A DNA stretch of 64,000 bases from Pseudomonas sp. Irchel 3E20. GTDB lineage: Bacteria; Pseudomonadota; Gammaproteobacteria; Pseudomonadales; Pseudomonadaceae. The notes under the pieces were generated by a model that saw nothing but the letters and a program-made list of their open reading frames with translations, had not been told where the DNA came from and did not search any database. The position numbers and the translations under genes were made by a program. Every line of letters begins with the position of its first letter. The stretch's first letter is position 1. Shown here in pieces: positions 37,899-46,561 of the stretch. The DNA lies in contig NZ_FYEE01000006.1 of assembly GCF_900187645.1 (NCBI RefSeq), positions 186,001-250,000 on the forward strand, given 5' to 3'.

Positions 37899-38965
37899 CG
37901 TGGGCTGTCCTTATCGACTTTGACTTTTTGCCCCGGTTTGAGGCTGTTCACACCGGCACTGACCACCCGCTCACCCGCCACCACGCCGCCGGCCAGCACC
38001 ACGCTGGCGCTGTCGCGGCTGAGCAGGCTGACGTCACGGGGGGCGACGGTTTGGGTCGCGTCGTCGATCACCCAGATCCGGGTTTTGCCGTCGCGCGTTT
38101 GCACGGCGCTGGCGGGCAACTCGATGCGGGGTGCAATGGCGGAGCTGAGGGTGACGCTGATGGCCGTGCCCAGGCGAAAGCCTTGTGGCGCCTGGGCCAG
38201 GGTCAGGCGTGCGCGGCGGGTGCGGGTGGCGCTTTGCGCCTGGGGTTCGATCTCGCGCACGGTGGCCAGGCTGTTGATGCTCGGGTCCAGTTGGGCGGCG
38301 ACGGTGAAGACGACGTCTGCGGGCAAACGGTCGACGAGCACATCGGGCAGGTCGATCACCGCTTCCTTGATGTCGGGGCGCGCCAGGGTGACCACTTGCT
38401 GGCCCGCCGCGACCACTTGCCCGGCCTCGGCATTCCACGCGGTGACAATGGCCGCGTGGTCGGCGCGCAGTTCGCTGTAGGCCAATTGATCGCGGGCCTG
38501 GTTGACCGACGCCCGCGCCTGGGCCAGGGCGGCGGCGGTGGTTTTCAGGTCGGTATGGGCGATGTCCAGTTGGGCCTGGGCGCCCACGCCACGGTCGAAC
38601 AACTGCTGCTGGCGACGCGCATTGGCCTGGGCGTTGATCCACTGCGCCTCGATGCGCGCCAGGTCGCCCTGGGCGGCACGCAATTGGTTCTGTTGGTCGG
38701 TGGGGTCGAGGGTGGCGAGCAGCGCGCCATCGGCCACTTCGCTGCCCACATCGACATTACGGCTGGCGATGCGCCCCGGCACGCGAAAGCCTATGTTGCT
38801 TTCGTAGCGCGCCTGGATGCTGCCGGCGAAACGCCCCAGGCTTTCTTCGGCCAAGGGTTGCACCTGCACCCACAACACCGGGCGCACCGGCTCGGGCGCC
38901 GGCGCCTCTTTGGAACACGCGGCCAGCGACAGGCTGGCGGCCAACAGCCAGGGGATGGGCTTCAT
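37895..38965 (-). CDS. triB: RND efflux periplasmic adaptor lipoprotein, second of two (TriB-like)
   Basis: Membrane fusion protein of 356 residues that links the pump to an outer-membrane channel. The lipobox is SLAACSK (signal peptidase II cleavage before Cys17). A barrel-sandwich half motif (GRIASRNVDVGSEVADGALL) precedes a coiled-coil hairpin rich in Ala/Gln (about 85-160), and a beta-barrel and membrane-proximal domain follow. It overlaps the first adaptor gene and the permease gene by 4 bases each, so the three are translated together. The need for two adaptors is characteristic of TriABC. Confidence 0.85.
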   Translation of the reverse strand: MKPIPWLLAASLSLAACSKEAPAPEPVRPVLWVQVQPLAEESLGRFAGSIQARYESNIGFRVPGRIASRNVDVGSEVADGALLATLDPTDQQNQLRAAQGDLARIEAQWINAQANARRQQQLFDRGVGAQAQLDIAHTDLKTTAAALAQARASVNQARDQLAYSELRADHAAIVTAWNAEAGQVVAAGQQVVTLARPDIKEAVIDLPDVLVDRLPADVVFTVAAQLDPSINSLATVREIEPQAQSATRTRRARLTLAQAPQGFRLGTAISVTLSSAIAPRIELPASAVQTRDGKTRIWVIDDATQTVAPRDVSLLSRDSASVVLAGGVVAGERVVSAGVNSLKPGQKVKVDKDSPR

Positions 38966-40056
38966 GGCGCGTCTCCCTGGGAGGTGGGGGGCGTGGCGAT
39001 CTCGACGCGCATGCCCGGGTGCAATAACTGGCCACCGGCAGTGACGACTTTTTCCCCTGCCTCAAGCCCCGCGCTGATGATGACCTTGCCGGTGAGGTAG
39101 CGCGCCACGGTGACCGGGCGCAACTGCGCCTTGCCGTCGTCATCGACCCACCACACGGCGGGTGCGCTTTCGTACTTGGTCAGGGCTGACCAGGGCAGTT
39201 CGACGCTGGCCAGGCTCGGCGCCCGGGCCGTGACGCTGACCACCGAGCCCAGGTCCATGCCCGCCGGCAACTCGCCGAGGCTGACCTTGACCTGCACGGT
39301 GCCGGTCTGCGCCGACACCGCCGGGGTGACTTCGCGCACTTTGCCGGTGGTCTTGACCGCCGGGTTGTCCAGCAGGCTGACCACCAGCGTCTGGTCGCTT
39401 GGCGGCGCCATCAACAGCGACTCGTAAACGTTGAACACCGCGTCCCGTTCGCCATCGCGGGCCAGGCTGAAAATCGGCACCGTGGCCTGCACCACTTGGC
39501 CCACTTCAGCCTGGCGCGCGGTAATCACCCCCGGCGCGTCAGCCACCAGCTCGGTGTAGCTCAGTTGCTCACGGGCGTTGGCCAGTTGCGCCTGGGCGGC
39601 CACCAGGGCGCTCTGGCTGCTGCGCAGGGCGGCTTGCGCGGCGTCGTATTCGCTCTGGCTGGTGTAGCCCTTGGGCAGGAGTTTTTGCTGGCGCACGAAC
39701 GCCGCGCTGGCCTGGGCCACCCGCGCCTGCTCGGCGGCGACCTGGGCGCGGGCCGAATCGACATTGATCTGCAAGTCCTTGGGGTCCAGGCGCGCCAGCA
39801 CTTGCCGGGCCGTCACCCGGTCGCTGACATTCACGAAGCGCTGGATGATCTTGCCGCCCACGCGAAACGACAACTCGGTCTGCACCCGCGCCTGCACATC
39901 GCCGGTGAGGGTCACGGACGCGGCAAAGTCGGTGGGCCGCACCTCCTGCACATACACCCGCGGCCGCGCCTTCTCGACGGCCGGCTTGTCCCCGCAGGCA
40001 GCGAGGGACAACAGCACAACCAGAGCCAATAATCCTTTAGATACACAACCGGCCAT
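38962..40056 (-). CDS. triA: RND efflux periplasmic adaptor lipoprotein, first of two (TriA-like)
   Basis: 364 residues, first gene of the operon. MAGCVSKGLLALVVLLSLAA with Cys21 (LAACGDKP) is a lipoprotein signal. Lipoyl half motifs are GDVQARVQTELSFRVGGKII and APGVITARQAEVGQVVQ. The coiled-coil hairpin lies at about 100-170. The ATG at 40056 follows AAGGAG at 7 bases; a longer frame starting at 40080 lacks such a site. It is divergent from the ATPase gene, with a REP pair in the 250-base gap. Confidence 0.85.
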   Translation of the reverse strand: MAGCVSKGLLALVVLLSLAACGDKPAVEKARPRVYVQEVRPTDFAASVTLTGDVQARVQTELSFRVGGKIIQRFVNVSDRVTARQVLARLDPKDLQINVDSARAQVAAEQARVAQASAAFVRQQKLLPKGYTSQSEYDAAQAALRSSQSALVAAQAQLANAREQLSYTELVADAPGVITARQAEVGQVVQATVPIFSLARDGERDAVFNVYESLLMAPPSDQTLVVSLLDNPAVKTTGKVREVTPAVSAQTGTVQVKVSLGELPAGMDLGSVVSVTARAPSLASVELPWSALTKYESAPAVWWVDDDGKAQLRPVTVARYLTGKVIISAGLEAGEKVVTAGGQLLHPGMRVEIATPPTSQGDAP

Positions 40057-40175
40057 GCAGACTCCTTGGCGGCGATACAAGCGAGCAAGTGACTATGCGA
40101 CTGTGAGCTTAGATCAGGGTTCCGTCTCTGCATGACGGCAGGCCCATGCTATGTTCAGCGGCCACGAAATCTCCC

Positions 40176-40278
40176 TTCCCCTGTAAGAGCGGGCTGGCGC
40201 GCCAGGGCGGTCTATCGGCGCCTCGCCCTGCGGTGAATGTACCGGCCTCATCGCGGGAGAGCCCGCTCCCACAGGGGT
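40176..40278. repeat. REP pair between triA and the ATPase gene
   Basis: CCCCTGTAAGAGCGGGCTGG (from 40178) and the opposed CATCGCGGGAGAGCCCGCTC followed by CCACAGGGG (to 40277) flank a GC-rich inner part with GGCGCGCCAGGGCGG. It is a REP doublet in a divergent promoter region, where a 3'-end role is unlikely. Confidence 0.75.
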
Positions 40279-40306
40279 GAGGGCAACACAGCCATAGGAC
40301 CTTGCC

Positions 40307-41467
40307 ATGCTCCAAACCCTCGCGGTGGCCAATTACCGCTCTATCAACAATCTGGTGATCCCCTTGGGGCGGTTGAACCTGATTACCGGCCCCAACGGCA
40401 GCGGCAAGTCCAACCTGTACCGGGCCTTGCGCCTGTTGGCCGAAACGGCCCAGGGCGGGGTGGTCAACGCCCTGGCCCGCGAGGGTGGGCTGGAATCGAC
40501 CTTTTGGGCCGGGCCGGCGTCCGTCAGCCGGCGCATGCGCAACGGCGAGGTGCCCATCGAGGCCAGCGTGCGCAGCGGCCCGGTGCGTTTGCACCTGGGG
40601 TTCACCGCAGAGGATTTCGGCTACGCCATTGCCCTGGGCTTGCCGACGCCGAGCCGGTCGCAGTTTGCCCTCGACCCGCAGATCAAGCACGAAGCCATCT
40701 GGTCTGGCCCGGTGTACCGCCCCGCCAGCCTGTTGGTGGAACGCAACGGCCCGATGGTTCGCGCCCGCGAGGGCCGCGCCTGGGACGTGCTGGCCCAGCA
40801 CACGCCGGAGTTCGACAGCCTGTTCGACCAGGTCGGCAGCCTGCGCGCCTCGCCCGAGGTGCTGCATATGCGTGAGTTCATCCGCCGTTGGCGTTTTTAC
40901 GATCACTTTCGCAGCGACGCCGAGGCCCCCGTGCGCCAGCCCCAACTGGGCACGCGCACGCCGGTGCTGCACCACGATGGCCGCGACCTGGCGGCGGCGC
41001 TGCAAACCATCATCGAGATCGGCGATGCCCAGGCCCTGCACGCGGCCATCAGCGATGCGTTCCCCGGTGCGCGGGTCAATATCGACCCGCTGCCGGGGGC
41101 GCGTTTCGCCATCGAGTTCCATCAGCAAGGGTTGCTGCGCCCGCTGTCCGCCGCCGAGCTGTCGGACGGCACCTTGCGCTACCTGCTGCTGATCGCTGCG
41201 CTGCTGACCCCGCGCCCGCCCAGCCTGATGGTGCTCAACGAGCCGGAAACCAGCCTGCACCCGGACCTGCTGCCGGCCCTGGCGCGCCTGATTATCCGCG
41301 TCTCGCAGCATTGCCAGGTGTGGGTGGTATCCCATGCCCGGCGCTTGATCTCGGCCTTACAGCAGGACCCTGAGTGCAACTGCATCGTGCTGGAAAAAAA
41401 CTTCGGCCAGACCGAAATCGTCGGCCAAAAAGCGCTGGATCAACCGGCCTGGCATTGGCCGCACTGA
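40307..41467 (+). CDS. AAA family ATPase (COG4637-like)
   Basis: Predicted cytosolic P-loop ATPase of 386 residues in the RecF/SMC-like group. It starts with LQTLAVANYRSINNLVIPLG, a pattern shared by OLD/RecF-type ATPases. Walker A is GPNGSGKSN (about 28-36) and the signature region is LSAAELSDGTLRYLLLIAAL. Walker B is LMVLNEPETSLHP, in which Asn replaces the first Asp of the usual DEPE, as is seen in several members of this family. The H-loop is WVVSHARRL. No partner nuclease, methylase or other defence gene adjoins it, so a defence role is not supported. A role in DNA metabolism is likely but unproven. Confidence 0.8.
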   Translation: MLQTLAVANYRSINNLVIPLGRLNLITGPNGSGKSNLYRALRLLAETAQGGVVNALAREGGLESTFWAGPASVSRRMRNGEVPIEASVRSGPVRLHLGFTAEDFGYAIALGLPTPSRSQFALDPQIKHEAIWSGPVYRPASLLVERNGPMVRAREGRAWDVLAQHTPEFDSLFDQVGSLRASPEVLHMREFIRRWRFYDHFRSDAEAPVRQPQLGTRTPVLHHDGRDLAAALQTIIEIGDAQALHAAISDAFPGARVNIDPLPGARFAIEFHQQGLLRPLSAAELSDGTLRYLLLIAALLTPRPPSLMVLNEPETSLHPDLLPALARLIIRVSQHCQVWVVSHARRLISALQQDPECNCIVLEKNFGQTEIVGQKALDQPAWHWPH

Positions 41468-41770
41468 AAGGGCGGGGGCTAAAAGAATGACCCGGGCATT
41501 GGCCGGGATGGGATCTGACGGCTATTTTTCTGGCGGGCGTAGGAGGGCTCTGGTTTTTGCCAGGGCCCTCCAAGGAACTACGGCTTTTGCTCAGAATCAC
41601 ATCCCACACCCTCCACGGACGGCACCGCCAATGGCAAGCGCAACCCCTCCACCCCGGCACCACCCGCAAGACCTGGTGAAATGGCTCGCGGCCCTGCAAT
41701 TGAGCTTGCGCGATGCCCCCCCTGTAGTCAGCGGGCTCGCCCGCGCTCGGCGGCAAAGCCGTCCGCCTTC
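41468..41770. other. Non-coding gap between ATPase and desaturase genes
   Basis: About 300 bases between convergent genes. No gene is seen. The right end carries the first arm of the REP doublet described separately. GGCATTGGCC before 41470 and GGCATTGGCCGGGATGGG near 41497 show local duplication of a short GGCATTGGCC segment. Confidence 0.5.
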
Positions 41771-41823
41771 CTAAGGGTTGCTGCGCAACCCCGCGCGGGC
41801 GAGCCCGCTGGCTACCGGAGGGG
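41716..41823. repeat. REP doublet overlapping the 3' end of the desaturase gene
   Basis: GTAGTCAGCGGGCTCGCCCG (arm within 41716-41745) and the opposed GCGGGCGAGCCCGCTGGCTA (arm within 41793-41815) form a long imperfect inverted repeat. The right arm lies inside the desaturase reading frame, encoding its last 16 or so residues (PVASGLARAGLRSNP). Confidence 0.8.
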
Positions 41824-42850
41824 CCTGCAAGCGGTTGGCCCGTGCGAACGTGCCCAGGTCATTGAAACGCACGCCCATCTCGGCCATCACCTTGTGGGCC
41901 ACGGGCACCGTCAACTGGCGGATGTAGAAGGGTTCCTTGACCACGAAATGGTGAATGCCGTGGCTGCTGCCGAAGTTGAAGCAGAACGCCTGCAACGGCC
42001 ACAGCCACCAGGGGTTGAGGACTTGGGTCTGCTGGATCACGTTGCCCGGCTCCACGTCGCCGTAGTAGTGCATGTTGGAGCTGACAAAGTGCAGGCAAAA
42101 GGTGCGCAGCACGTTGGGGCCGACCAGCACCACCACGGCGATATCCACCCCCTGCATCACCGCCAGGGTGGTCGCCGACCATTCGATAGGCGCACCCAGC
42201 AACGCGGCCACGCCATTGGCGCCGTGAAAGCCGAGGAACACGTACCAAGTGCCCCAGTTCAGCAGCGCCAGCGGCGCGTAGACCTTGAGCGTGCGCATGA
42301 AGATGCTGCGCTTTTGCGCCCAGGTCTTGGCCCGCAGCATGCGGATCAGCGAGGACATCATGTTGTCGCCAACCATCAGCAGCCGCGCCAGGCCCCAGGG
42401 TTCGCCGTTGGTGATGGCGCGCTCCTCCATGTCGGCCTCGCTGCCCGAGACCTTGTGGTGGTTGAGGTGCAGGTGGCGGCGGATCCACGGGTTGATGGTG
42501 CTCGGGCGCGCCAGCCAGACCAGCGCCAGCATCAGGTTGTGGGGCACGCGTTGCTTGCGAAAGTACATGCTGTGGATCAGGTCGTGTTCCAGCTCATGGG
42601 TCAAGGAGGCGAAAAAGGCGTTGAGCAGCAGGCACACCCACCACGCCATGTGGCCCGTGATGTAGAGCGCCGCCGAGCCGATCATCCCGGCCAGGGCAAA
42701 GGCCAGGATGGCCGCGCCCAAGGCGTCCTGGTGGTTGAGAACCGGGTAGCGTTGGCGCAGTTCCATGCCTTTGGCCAGCACCACTTCGCGTATGTGCGCT
42801 GCTCGTTGTTGTGCATTCTGGCGCTCGGGGCTTGCGCTATTGGCGTGCAT
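41771..42850 (-). CDS. Membrane fatty acid desaturase
   Basis: Di-iron inner-membrane enzyme of 359 residues that introduces double bonds in acyl chains. Three histidine boxes are present: HELEHDLIH (about 85-93), HLHLNHH (about 126-132) and HGIHH (about 305-309), with paired hydrophobic helices at about 43-80 and 190-240. The final residues (PVASGLARAGLRSNP) come from a REP element and are not part of the family. The real domain ends near FARANRLQ. It is divergent from an AraC-type regulator across 100 bases, which suggests regulation by that gene. The electron donor is not encoded nearby. Confidence 0.88.
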   Translation of the reverse strand: MHANSASPERQNAQQRAAHIREVVLAKGMELRQRYPVLNHQDALGAAILAFALAGMIGSAALYITGHMAWWVCLLLNAFFASLTHELEHDLIHSMYFRKQRVPHNLMLALVWLARPSTINPWIRRHLHLNHHKVSGSEADMEERAITNGEPWGLARLLMVGDNMMSSLIRMLRAKTWAQKRSIFMRTLKVYAPLALLNWGTWYVFLGFHGANGVAALLGAPIEWSATTLAVMQGVDIAVVVLVGPNVLRTFCLHFVSSNMHYYGDVEPGNVIQQTQVLNPWWLWPLQAFCFNFGSSHGIHHFVVKEPFYIRQLTVPVAHKVMAEMGVRFNDLGTFARANRLQAPPVASGLARAGLRSNP

Positions 42851-42950
42851 GCTTCCATCCTCTGGTCATTGACGCTCCCATCCTGCCCCGGCGCCGCGCC
42901 AGGCAGAGTAGCCGTGAACGCCAACCTGTTGACCCCAGGCGCCAACCATC

Positions 42951-43955
42951 ATGATCGAACCCACCATCCTCGCCAGTTGGACCCGCGCCCTGCGCAAGCA
43001 GCTCGACGCCCTTGACCTGGACAGCACGGCCCTGTGCCGCGAGGCGGGCCTGGACCCGCAATGGATGGACGACCCCAACGCCCGCTACCCGGTTACCGGC
43101 ACCACGCGCCTGTGGGCGTTGGCGGTGCAAGCCAGCGGCGACCCGGCCCTGGGCCTGCGGGTATCGCGGTTCGTCAGCCCGACCACCTTCCATGCCCTGG
43201 GCTATGCGCTGGTGGCCAGCGGCAGCCTGCGGGAAGTGTTCGAGCGCATCGTGCGTTATCACACAGTGGTCAGCGATGCCCTGGAGCTGGAGCTGAGCCG
43301 CACCCCCGACCGCTATTGCTTTCACTTGCGCCAACCCAGCGACCGTACCGCGCCGGCACCAGAAGCCATCGACGCCTTTGCCGCGATCTACGTGCGCACC
43401 TGCCGTAATCGCCTGGGCCGCGACTACGCGCCCCTGGCGGTGTACCTGCGCCGCGCCGCCCCAGCCGACCCCGAGCCCTGGCACCGGGTGTTCCGCGCCC
43501 CGGTGTTCTTTGGCGCCGAGGAAGATCGCCTGGAGTTCGCCCACCAGGATTTCGACAGCCACCTGGACGACGCCAACCCGGAACTGGCCGAACACAACGA
43601 AACCGTGCTCAAGCGCACCCTCGCCCAACTGCGCCCGCTGACCTGGGAGCGCAAAGTGCGCGCCGCCATCGAAGCACGCCTGCCCGAAGGCGAACCCTCG
43701 GCCGAAAGCATCGCCCAGGCCATGCACCTGAGCCTGCGCAGCCTGCAACGCCACCTGGCGGACGAGGGCTGCCGCTTCGACAACCTACTCAACGAATGCC
43801 GGGAAAATGCCGCCCTGCTGCACCTGCGCGACCCGCAGTGCTCGCTGAGCGAAATCAGCTACCTGCTCGGGTTTGCCGACACCAGCAGCTTCAGCCGCGC
43901 CTTCAAACGCTGGACCGGCATGACCCCGGGGCAGTTTCGCGATGGGTTGCGCTGA
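42951..43955 (+). CDS. AraC family transcriptional regulator (arabinose-binding-like N-domain)
   Basis: 334 residues: an N-terminal sensor domain of the PF12625 type (FVSPTTFHALGYALVASGSL, about residues 74-93) and a C-terminal pair of helix-turn-helix motifs. The second ends with YLLGFADTSSFSRAFKRWTG (about 304-323), the AraC consensus. It is divergent from the desaturase gene, and relatives of this type control lipid or amino-acid catabolism genes, so it probably controls the desaturase. The effector is unknown. The start at 42951 is ATG, but no strong site precedes it. Confidence 0.87.
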   Translation: MIEPTILASWTRALRKQLDALDLDSTALCREAGLDPQWMDDPNARYPVTGTTRLWALAVQASGDPALGLRVSRFVSPTTFHALGYALVASGSLREVFERIVRYHTVVSDALELELSRTPDRYCFHLRQPSDRTAPAPEAIDAFAAIYVRTCRNRLGRDYAPLAVYLRRAAPADPEPWHRVFRAPVFFGAEEDRLEFAHQDFDSHLDDANPELAEHNETVLKRTLAQLRPLTWERKVRAAIEARLPEGEPSAESIAQAMHLSLRSLQRHLADEGCRFDNLLNECRENAALLHLRDPQCSLSEISYLLGFADTSSFSRAFKRWTGMTPGQFRDGLR

Positions 43956-44009
43956 GCACCTGCGCGCGATAGCGGTACATCAGCACCCCTTCAGTGCCTG
44001 ACAGATTGC

Positions 44010-44092
44010 AATCGGGGGCAGAGCCCGCTCCCACAGTTGAACAGTGATGTGGGTGGGATTTTCATTTTCCTTCTGTGGGCCCGCTTGCTACA
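44010..44092. repeat. REP doublet with conserved spacer
   Basis: CAATCGGGGGCAGAGCCCGC followed by TCCCACAG (44009-44036) faces CTGTGGGCCCGCTTGCTACA (44073-44092). The spacer carries TGTGGGTGGGATTTTCATTT, also found at 19453-19475 and, inverted, at 45450-45477. It sits between convergent araC-type and crp-type genes. Confidence 0.75.
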
Positions 44093-44780
44093 CGGCGGGG
44101 CTTGCCGCGGCGCGCAGGCGGGCGAGGTCCAGCACTTCGATTGCGCCGTAGTTGAGCCGCACGATGCCCTGGCTCTGCAAGTCGTTGAGCAACTGGTTGG
44201 TGGTCTGGCGCGACAGCGACAGCATCAGCGCCAACTGCTCCTGGGGCAGTTGCAAGGCGCGCAGCGGTGGTTCGGTCTGGCCGTAGCCTTCGGCGATCAA
44301 CAGCAAACGGTGGGCGACCCGGGCGGCGGCGGGCATCAGGCTGCGCTGTTCAAGGCTGATGAAGGTCAGGCGCAGCTTCTGGCTCATCAACAAGGCCAGC
44401 GCCCGCCAGTGCTGGGGCTGTTCCTCCAGCAGGGCATGCAGGGTCGCCTGGGGCACATGCAGCAGGATGCAGTGGCCCACGCCGTAGGCGTCGTGGGTGC
44501 GCGGGCGGCCATCGAACACACCGATCTCGCCGAACCACTGCGGCGCTTCCACCAGGGCCAGCAGCGCCTCCTTGCCCTCCTCACTGACTCCGCCCACGCG
44601 CACCGCGCCTTCGAGCACCGCGTACAGCCCGCACGGCGGGTCGCCGCGCTGGAACAGCCGCTGCCCCGGCGCCAGGCGCCGCACCCGGGCGCGGGTCAGC
44701 AGGCTATCCTGAAAAGGCGCAGGCACTCGACTGAACCACTGCCCCTGAGACAGACATTGACTCCACGCCCGCATATCCAT
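44088..44780 (-). CDS. Crp/Fnr family transcriptional regulator
   Basis: 230 residues. The cyclic-nucleotide-binding fold covers about 30-145 (LAPGQRLFQRGDPPCGLYAV, GEIGVFDGRPRTHDAYGVGH). A winged helix with LPQEQLALMLSLSRQTTNQL as recognition region is at the C-terminus. No cysteines form an FNR iron-sulfur cluster (only Cys residues in loops), so it is not an oxygen sensor of that kind. I chose the ATG at 44780 because the sequence upstream does not look like coding sequence. It is divergent from the Mpo1-like gene. The effector is unknown. Confidence 0.85.
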   Translation of the reverse strand: MDMRAWSQCLSQGQWFSRVPAPFQDSLLTRARVRRLAPGQRLFQRGDPPCGLYAVLEGAVRVGGVSEEGKEALLALVEAPQWFGEIGVFDGRPRTHDAYGVGHCILLHVPQATLHALLEEQPQHWRALALLMSQKLRLTFISLEQRSLMPAAARVAHRLLLIAEGYGQTEPPLRALQLPQEQLALMLSLSRQTTNQLLNDLQSQGIVRLNYGAIEVLDLARLRAAASPAV

Positions 44781-44866
44781 GAAAACCCCGTCTTGATTGT
44801 CGCCTGGCCGACAGAGCCAGGATGAGCCGCAGGGCATGATCCAGCGCCCTACAGGAGGAAACAACA

Positions 44867-45367
44867 ATGAAAAGCCTCGTCGACCACCTCAGTCAATACG
44901 CCGCCTACCACCGCGACCGGCGCAATATCGCCAGCCACTTCATCGGCATCCCGCTGATCGTGGTCGCCGTGGCGGTCCTGCTGTCACGCCCGCAATGGCC
45001 GCTGGCCGGGCTCTGGCTGTCACCAGCGGTACTGCTGGCCCTGGCGTCGGCGGGGTTCTACCTGCGCCTGGAAATACGGCTTGGCGTACTGATGAGCCTG
45101 CTCTTGGGCCTATCCGTTTGGCTAGGCCACGCCATGGCGCAACAGAGCACCGGGGTATGGCTGGGCAGTGGCGTGGGGTTATTTGTGATCGGCTGGGCGA
45201 TCCAGTTTGTCGGCCATTACTACGAAGGCCGCAAACCGGCGTTCGTCGATGACGTCACTGGGCTGATTGTCGGCCCGCTGTTCGTGGTGGCGGAGCTGGC
45301 CTTCCTGCTGGGCCTGCGCCACGACCTCCAGCGCGCCATCGAAGAACGCGCCGGGCCGGTCAAGTAG
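44867..45367 (+). CDS. Mpo1-like (DUF962) membrane protein
   Basis: 166 residues with four hydrophobic helices (about 25-43, 46-66, 70-92, 97-116). The conserved histidines are in YHRDRRNIASHFIGIPL (His15 and His24) and WAIQFVGHYYEGRKPAF, which bind iron in the yeast enzyme Mpo1, a 2-hydroxy fatty acid dioxygenase. The ATG at 44867 follows a perfect AGGAGG. It is divergent from the Crp-type gene with about 86 bases between. The enzymatic role in bacteria is inferred from the family. Confidence 0.82.
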   Translation: MKSLVDHLSQYAAYHRDRRNIASHFIGIPLIVVAVAVLLSRPQWPLAGLWLSPAVLLALASAGFYLRLEIRLGVLMSLLLGLSVWLGHAMAQQSTGVWLGSGVGLFVIGWAIQFVGHYYEGRKPAFVDDVTGLIVGPLFVVAELAFLLGLRHDLQRAIEERAGPVK

Positions 45368-45382
45368 GCGCGGACACAAGCG

Positions 45383-45577
45383 CTGGGGGAGCAACTGTCT
45401 TACCCCTGCCACTCAGGCCGCCATCGCGAGCAGGCTCGCTCCCACAGAGGGAAAATCAAAACCCCACCCACACCACAGTTCAACTGTGGAAGCGGGCCTT
45501 GCCCGCGATGGCGGCGGTACATCCCACCTCTTCGCTGCCTGAGGCAGCGCCTTGCGGGCAAGCCCGCGCCCAACGGC
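45383..45577. repeat. Composite REP cluster downstream of cysA
   Basis: Three REP-like units lie here: ATCGCGAGCAGGCTCGCTCC (about 45423-45442), CTGTGGAAGCGGGCCTTGCC followed by CGCGATGG (about 45484-45511) and GCGGGCAAGCCCGCGCCCAA (about 45553-45572). The stretch GAGCAACTGTCTTACCCCTG at about 45388 is the inverse of the 3' part of the betT-epsC repeat. All lies between the convergent DUF962 gene and cysA. Confidence 0.75.
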
Positions 45578-46558
45578 CTAGGCCTTTTGCCAGACCTTGG
45601 GCTTGAAGAACAGCGTCTCGCCCCGCGTCAAACCGGTGAGGCTGTCGTGGTCCTTGACCACTTCGGCTTCGATCAGCTCGCTCTGGCCTTCGACCTTGAG
45701 GGTCACCCGGGTGGTGGCGCCGAGGGGGCGGATGTCGCGCACTTGCGCGGCGTGGTGGTCTTCCAGTTCATGGCGCGACAGCGACACTTCGTGGGGGCGG
45801 AACAGCAGGTGTTGGTCTTCGCCCAGGTGCAAGCGGTTGGAGTCGCCGAGGAAGTGGTAGACGAAGTCGCTGGCCGGGTTTTCGTAGACCTCGCCCGGCG
45901 AGCCGATCTGCTCGATCACGCCCTTGTTCATCACCACGATGCGGTCGGCCACTTCCATGGCTTCTTCCTGGTCGTGGGTGACGAACACCGAAGTCAGGTT
46001 GATGTCTTCGTGCAGGCGCGCCAGCCAGCGGCGCAGCTCCTTGCGCACCTTGGCGTCGAGGGCGCCGAAGGGCTCGTCCAGCAGCAGCACCTTGGGCTCC
46101 ACCGCCAGGGCGCGGGCCAGGGCGATCCGCTGGCGCTGGCCACCGGAAAGCTGCTCGGGGTAGCGGTCGCTGAGCCAATCCAGTTGCACCATGTTCAGCA
46201 GCTCATGGACCTTGACCGCGATCTGGCTTTCGCTCGGGCGCTGGTTTTTCGGTTTCATGCGCAGGCCGAAGGCGACGTTGTCGAACACGGTCATGTGGCG
46301 GAACAAGGCGTAATGCTGGAACACGAAGCCGACGTTGCGATCGCGCACGTCATGGCCCGAGACGTCTTCACCGTGGAACACGATGCTGCCCTCGTCCGGG
46401 GTTTCGAGGCCCGCGATGATGCGCAGCAAGGTGGTTTTGCCGCAGCCGGAGGGGCCGAGCAAGGCCACCAGTTCGCCGCTGTTGATATCCAGGTTGATGC
46501 TGTTGAGCGCCTTGAAGGCGTTGAAGTTCTTGCTGACGTTACGGACTTCGATCGACAT
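45578..46558 (-). CDS. cysA: Sulfate ABC transporter ATP-binding protein
   Basis: Cytosolic ATPase of the sulfate/thiosulfate importer, 326 residues. Walker [10 protein letters not shown] (about 35-43), signature [20 protein letters not shown] and Walker [13 protein letters not shown] are intact. The C-terminal regulatory TOBE-like domain has [20 protein letters not shown]. It is the last gene of oscA-sbp-cysT-cysW-cysA, 3 bases after cysW. Length is slightly shorter than E. coli CysA (365), as is usual in Pseudomonas. Confidence 0.96.
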   Translation of the reverse strand: MSIEVRNVSKNFNAFKALNSINLDINSGELVALLGPSGCGKTTLLRIIAGLETPDEGSIVFHGEDVSGHDVRDRNVGFVFQHYALFRHMTVFDNVAFGLRMKPKNQRPSESQIAVKVHELLNMVQLDWLSDRYPEQLSGGQRQRIALARALAVEPKVLLLDEPFGALDAKVRKELRRWLARLHEDINLTSVFVTHDQEEAMEVADRIVVMNKGVIEQIGSPGEVYENPASDFVYHFLGDSNRLHLGEDQHLLFRPHEVSLSRHELEDHHAAQVRDIRPLGATTRVTLKVEGQSELIEAEVVKDHDSLTGLTRGETLFFKPKVWQKA

Positions 46559-46561
46559 GGG

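Noticed and set aside
35043..38480. An open frame of about 1145 codons on the plus strand opposite triB/triC
   Set aside because: Its composition (very rich in His, Gln, Gly, Arg) is what the antisense of a GC-rich coding sequence gives. The minus strand holds a complete, recognisable RND permease and adaptor.
40307..41467. The COG4637-type ATPase as part of a defence system
   Set aside because: RecF-like ATPases occur in defence systems with nuclease or other partners, but none is next to this gene. It stands alone between an efflux operon and a desaturase gene.
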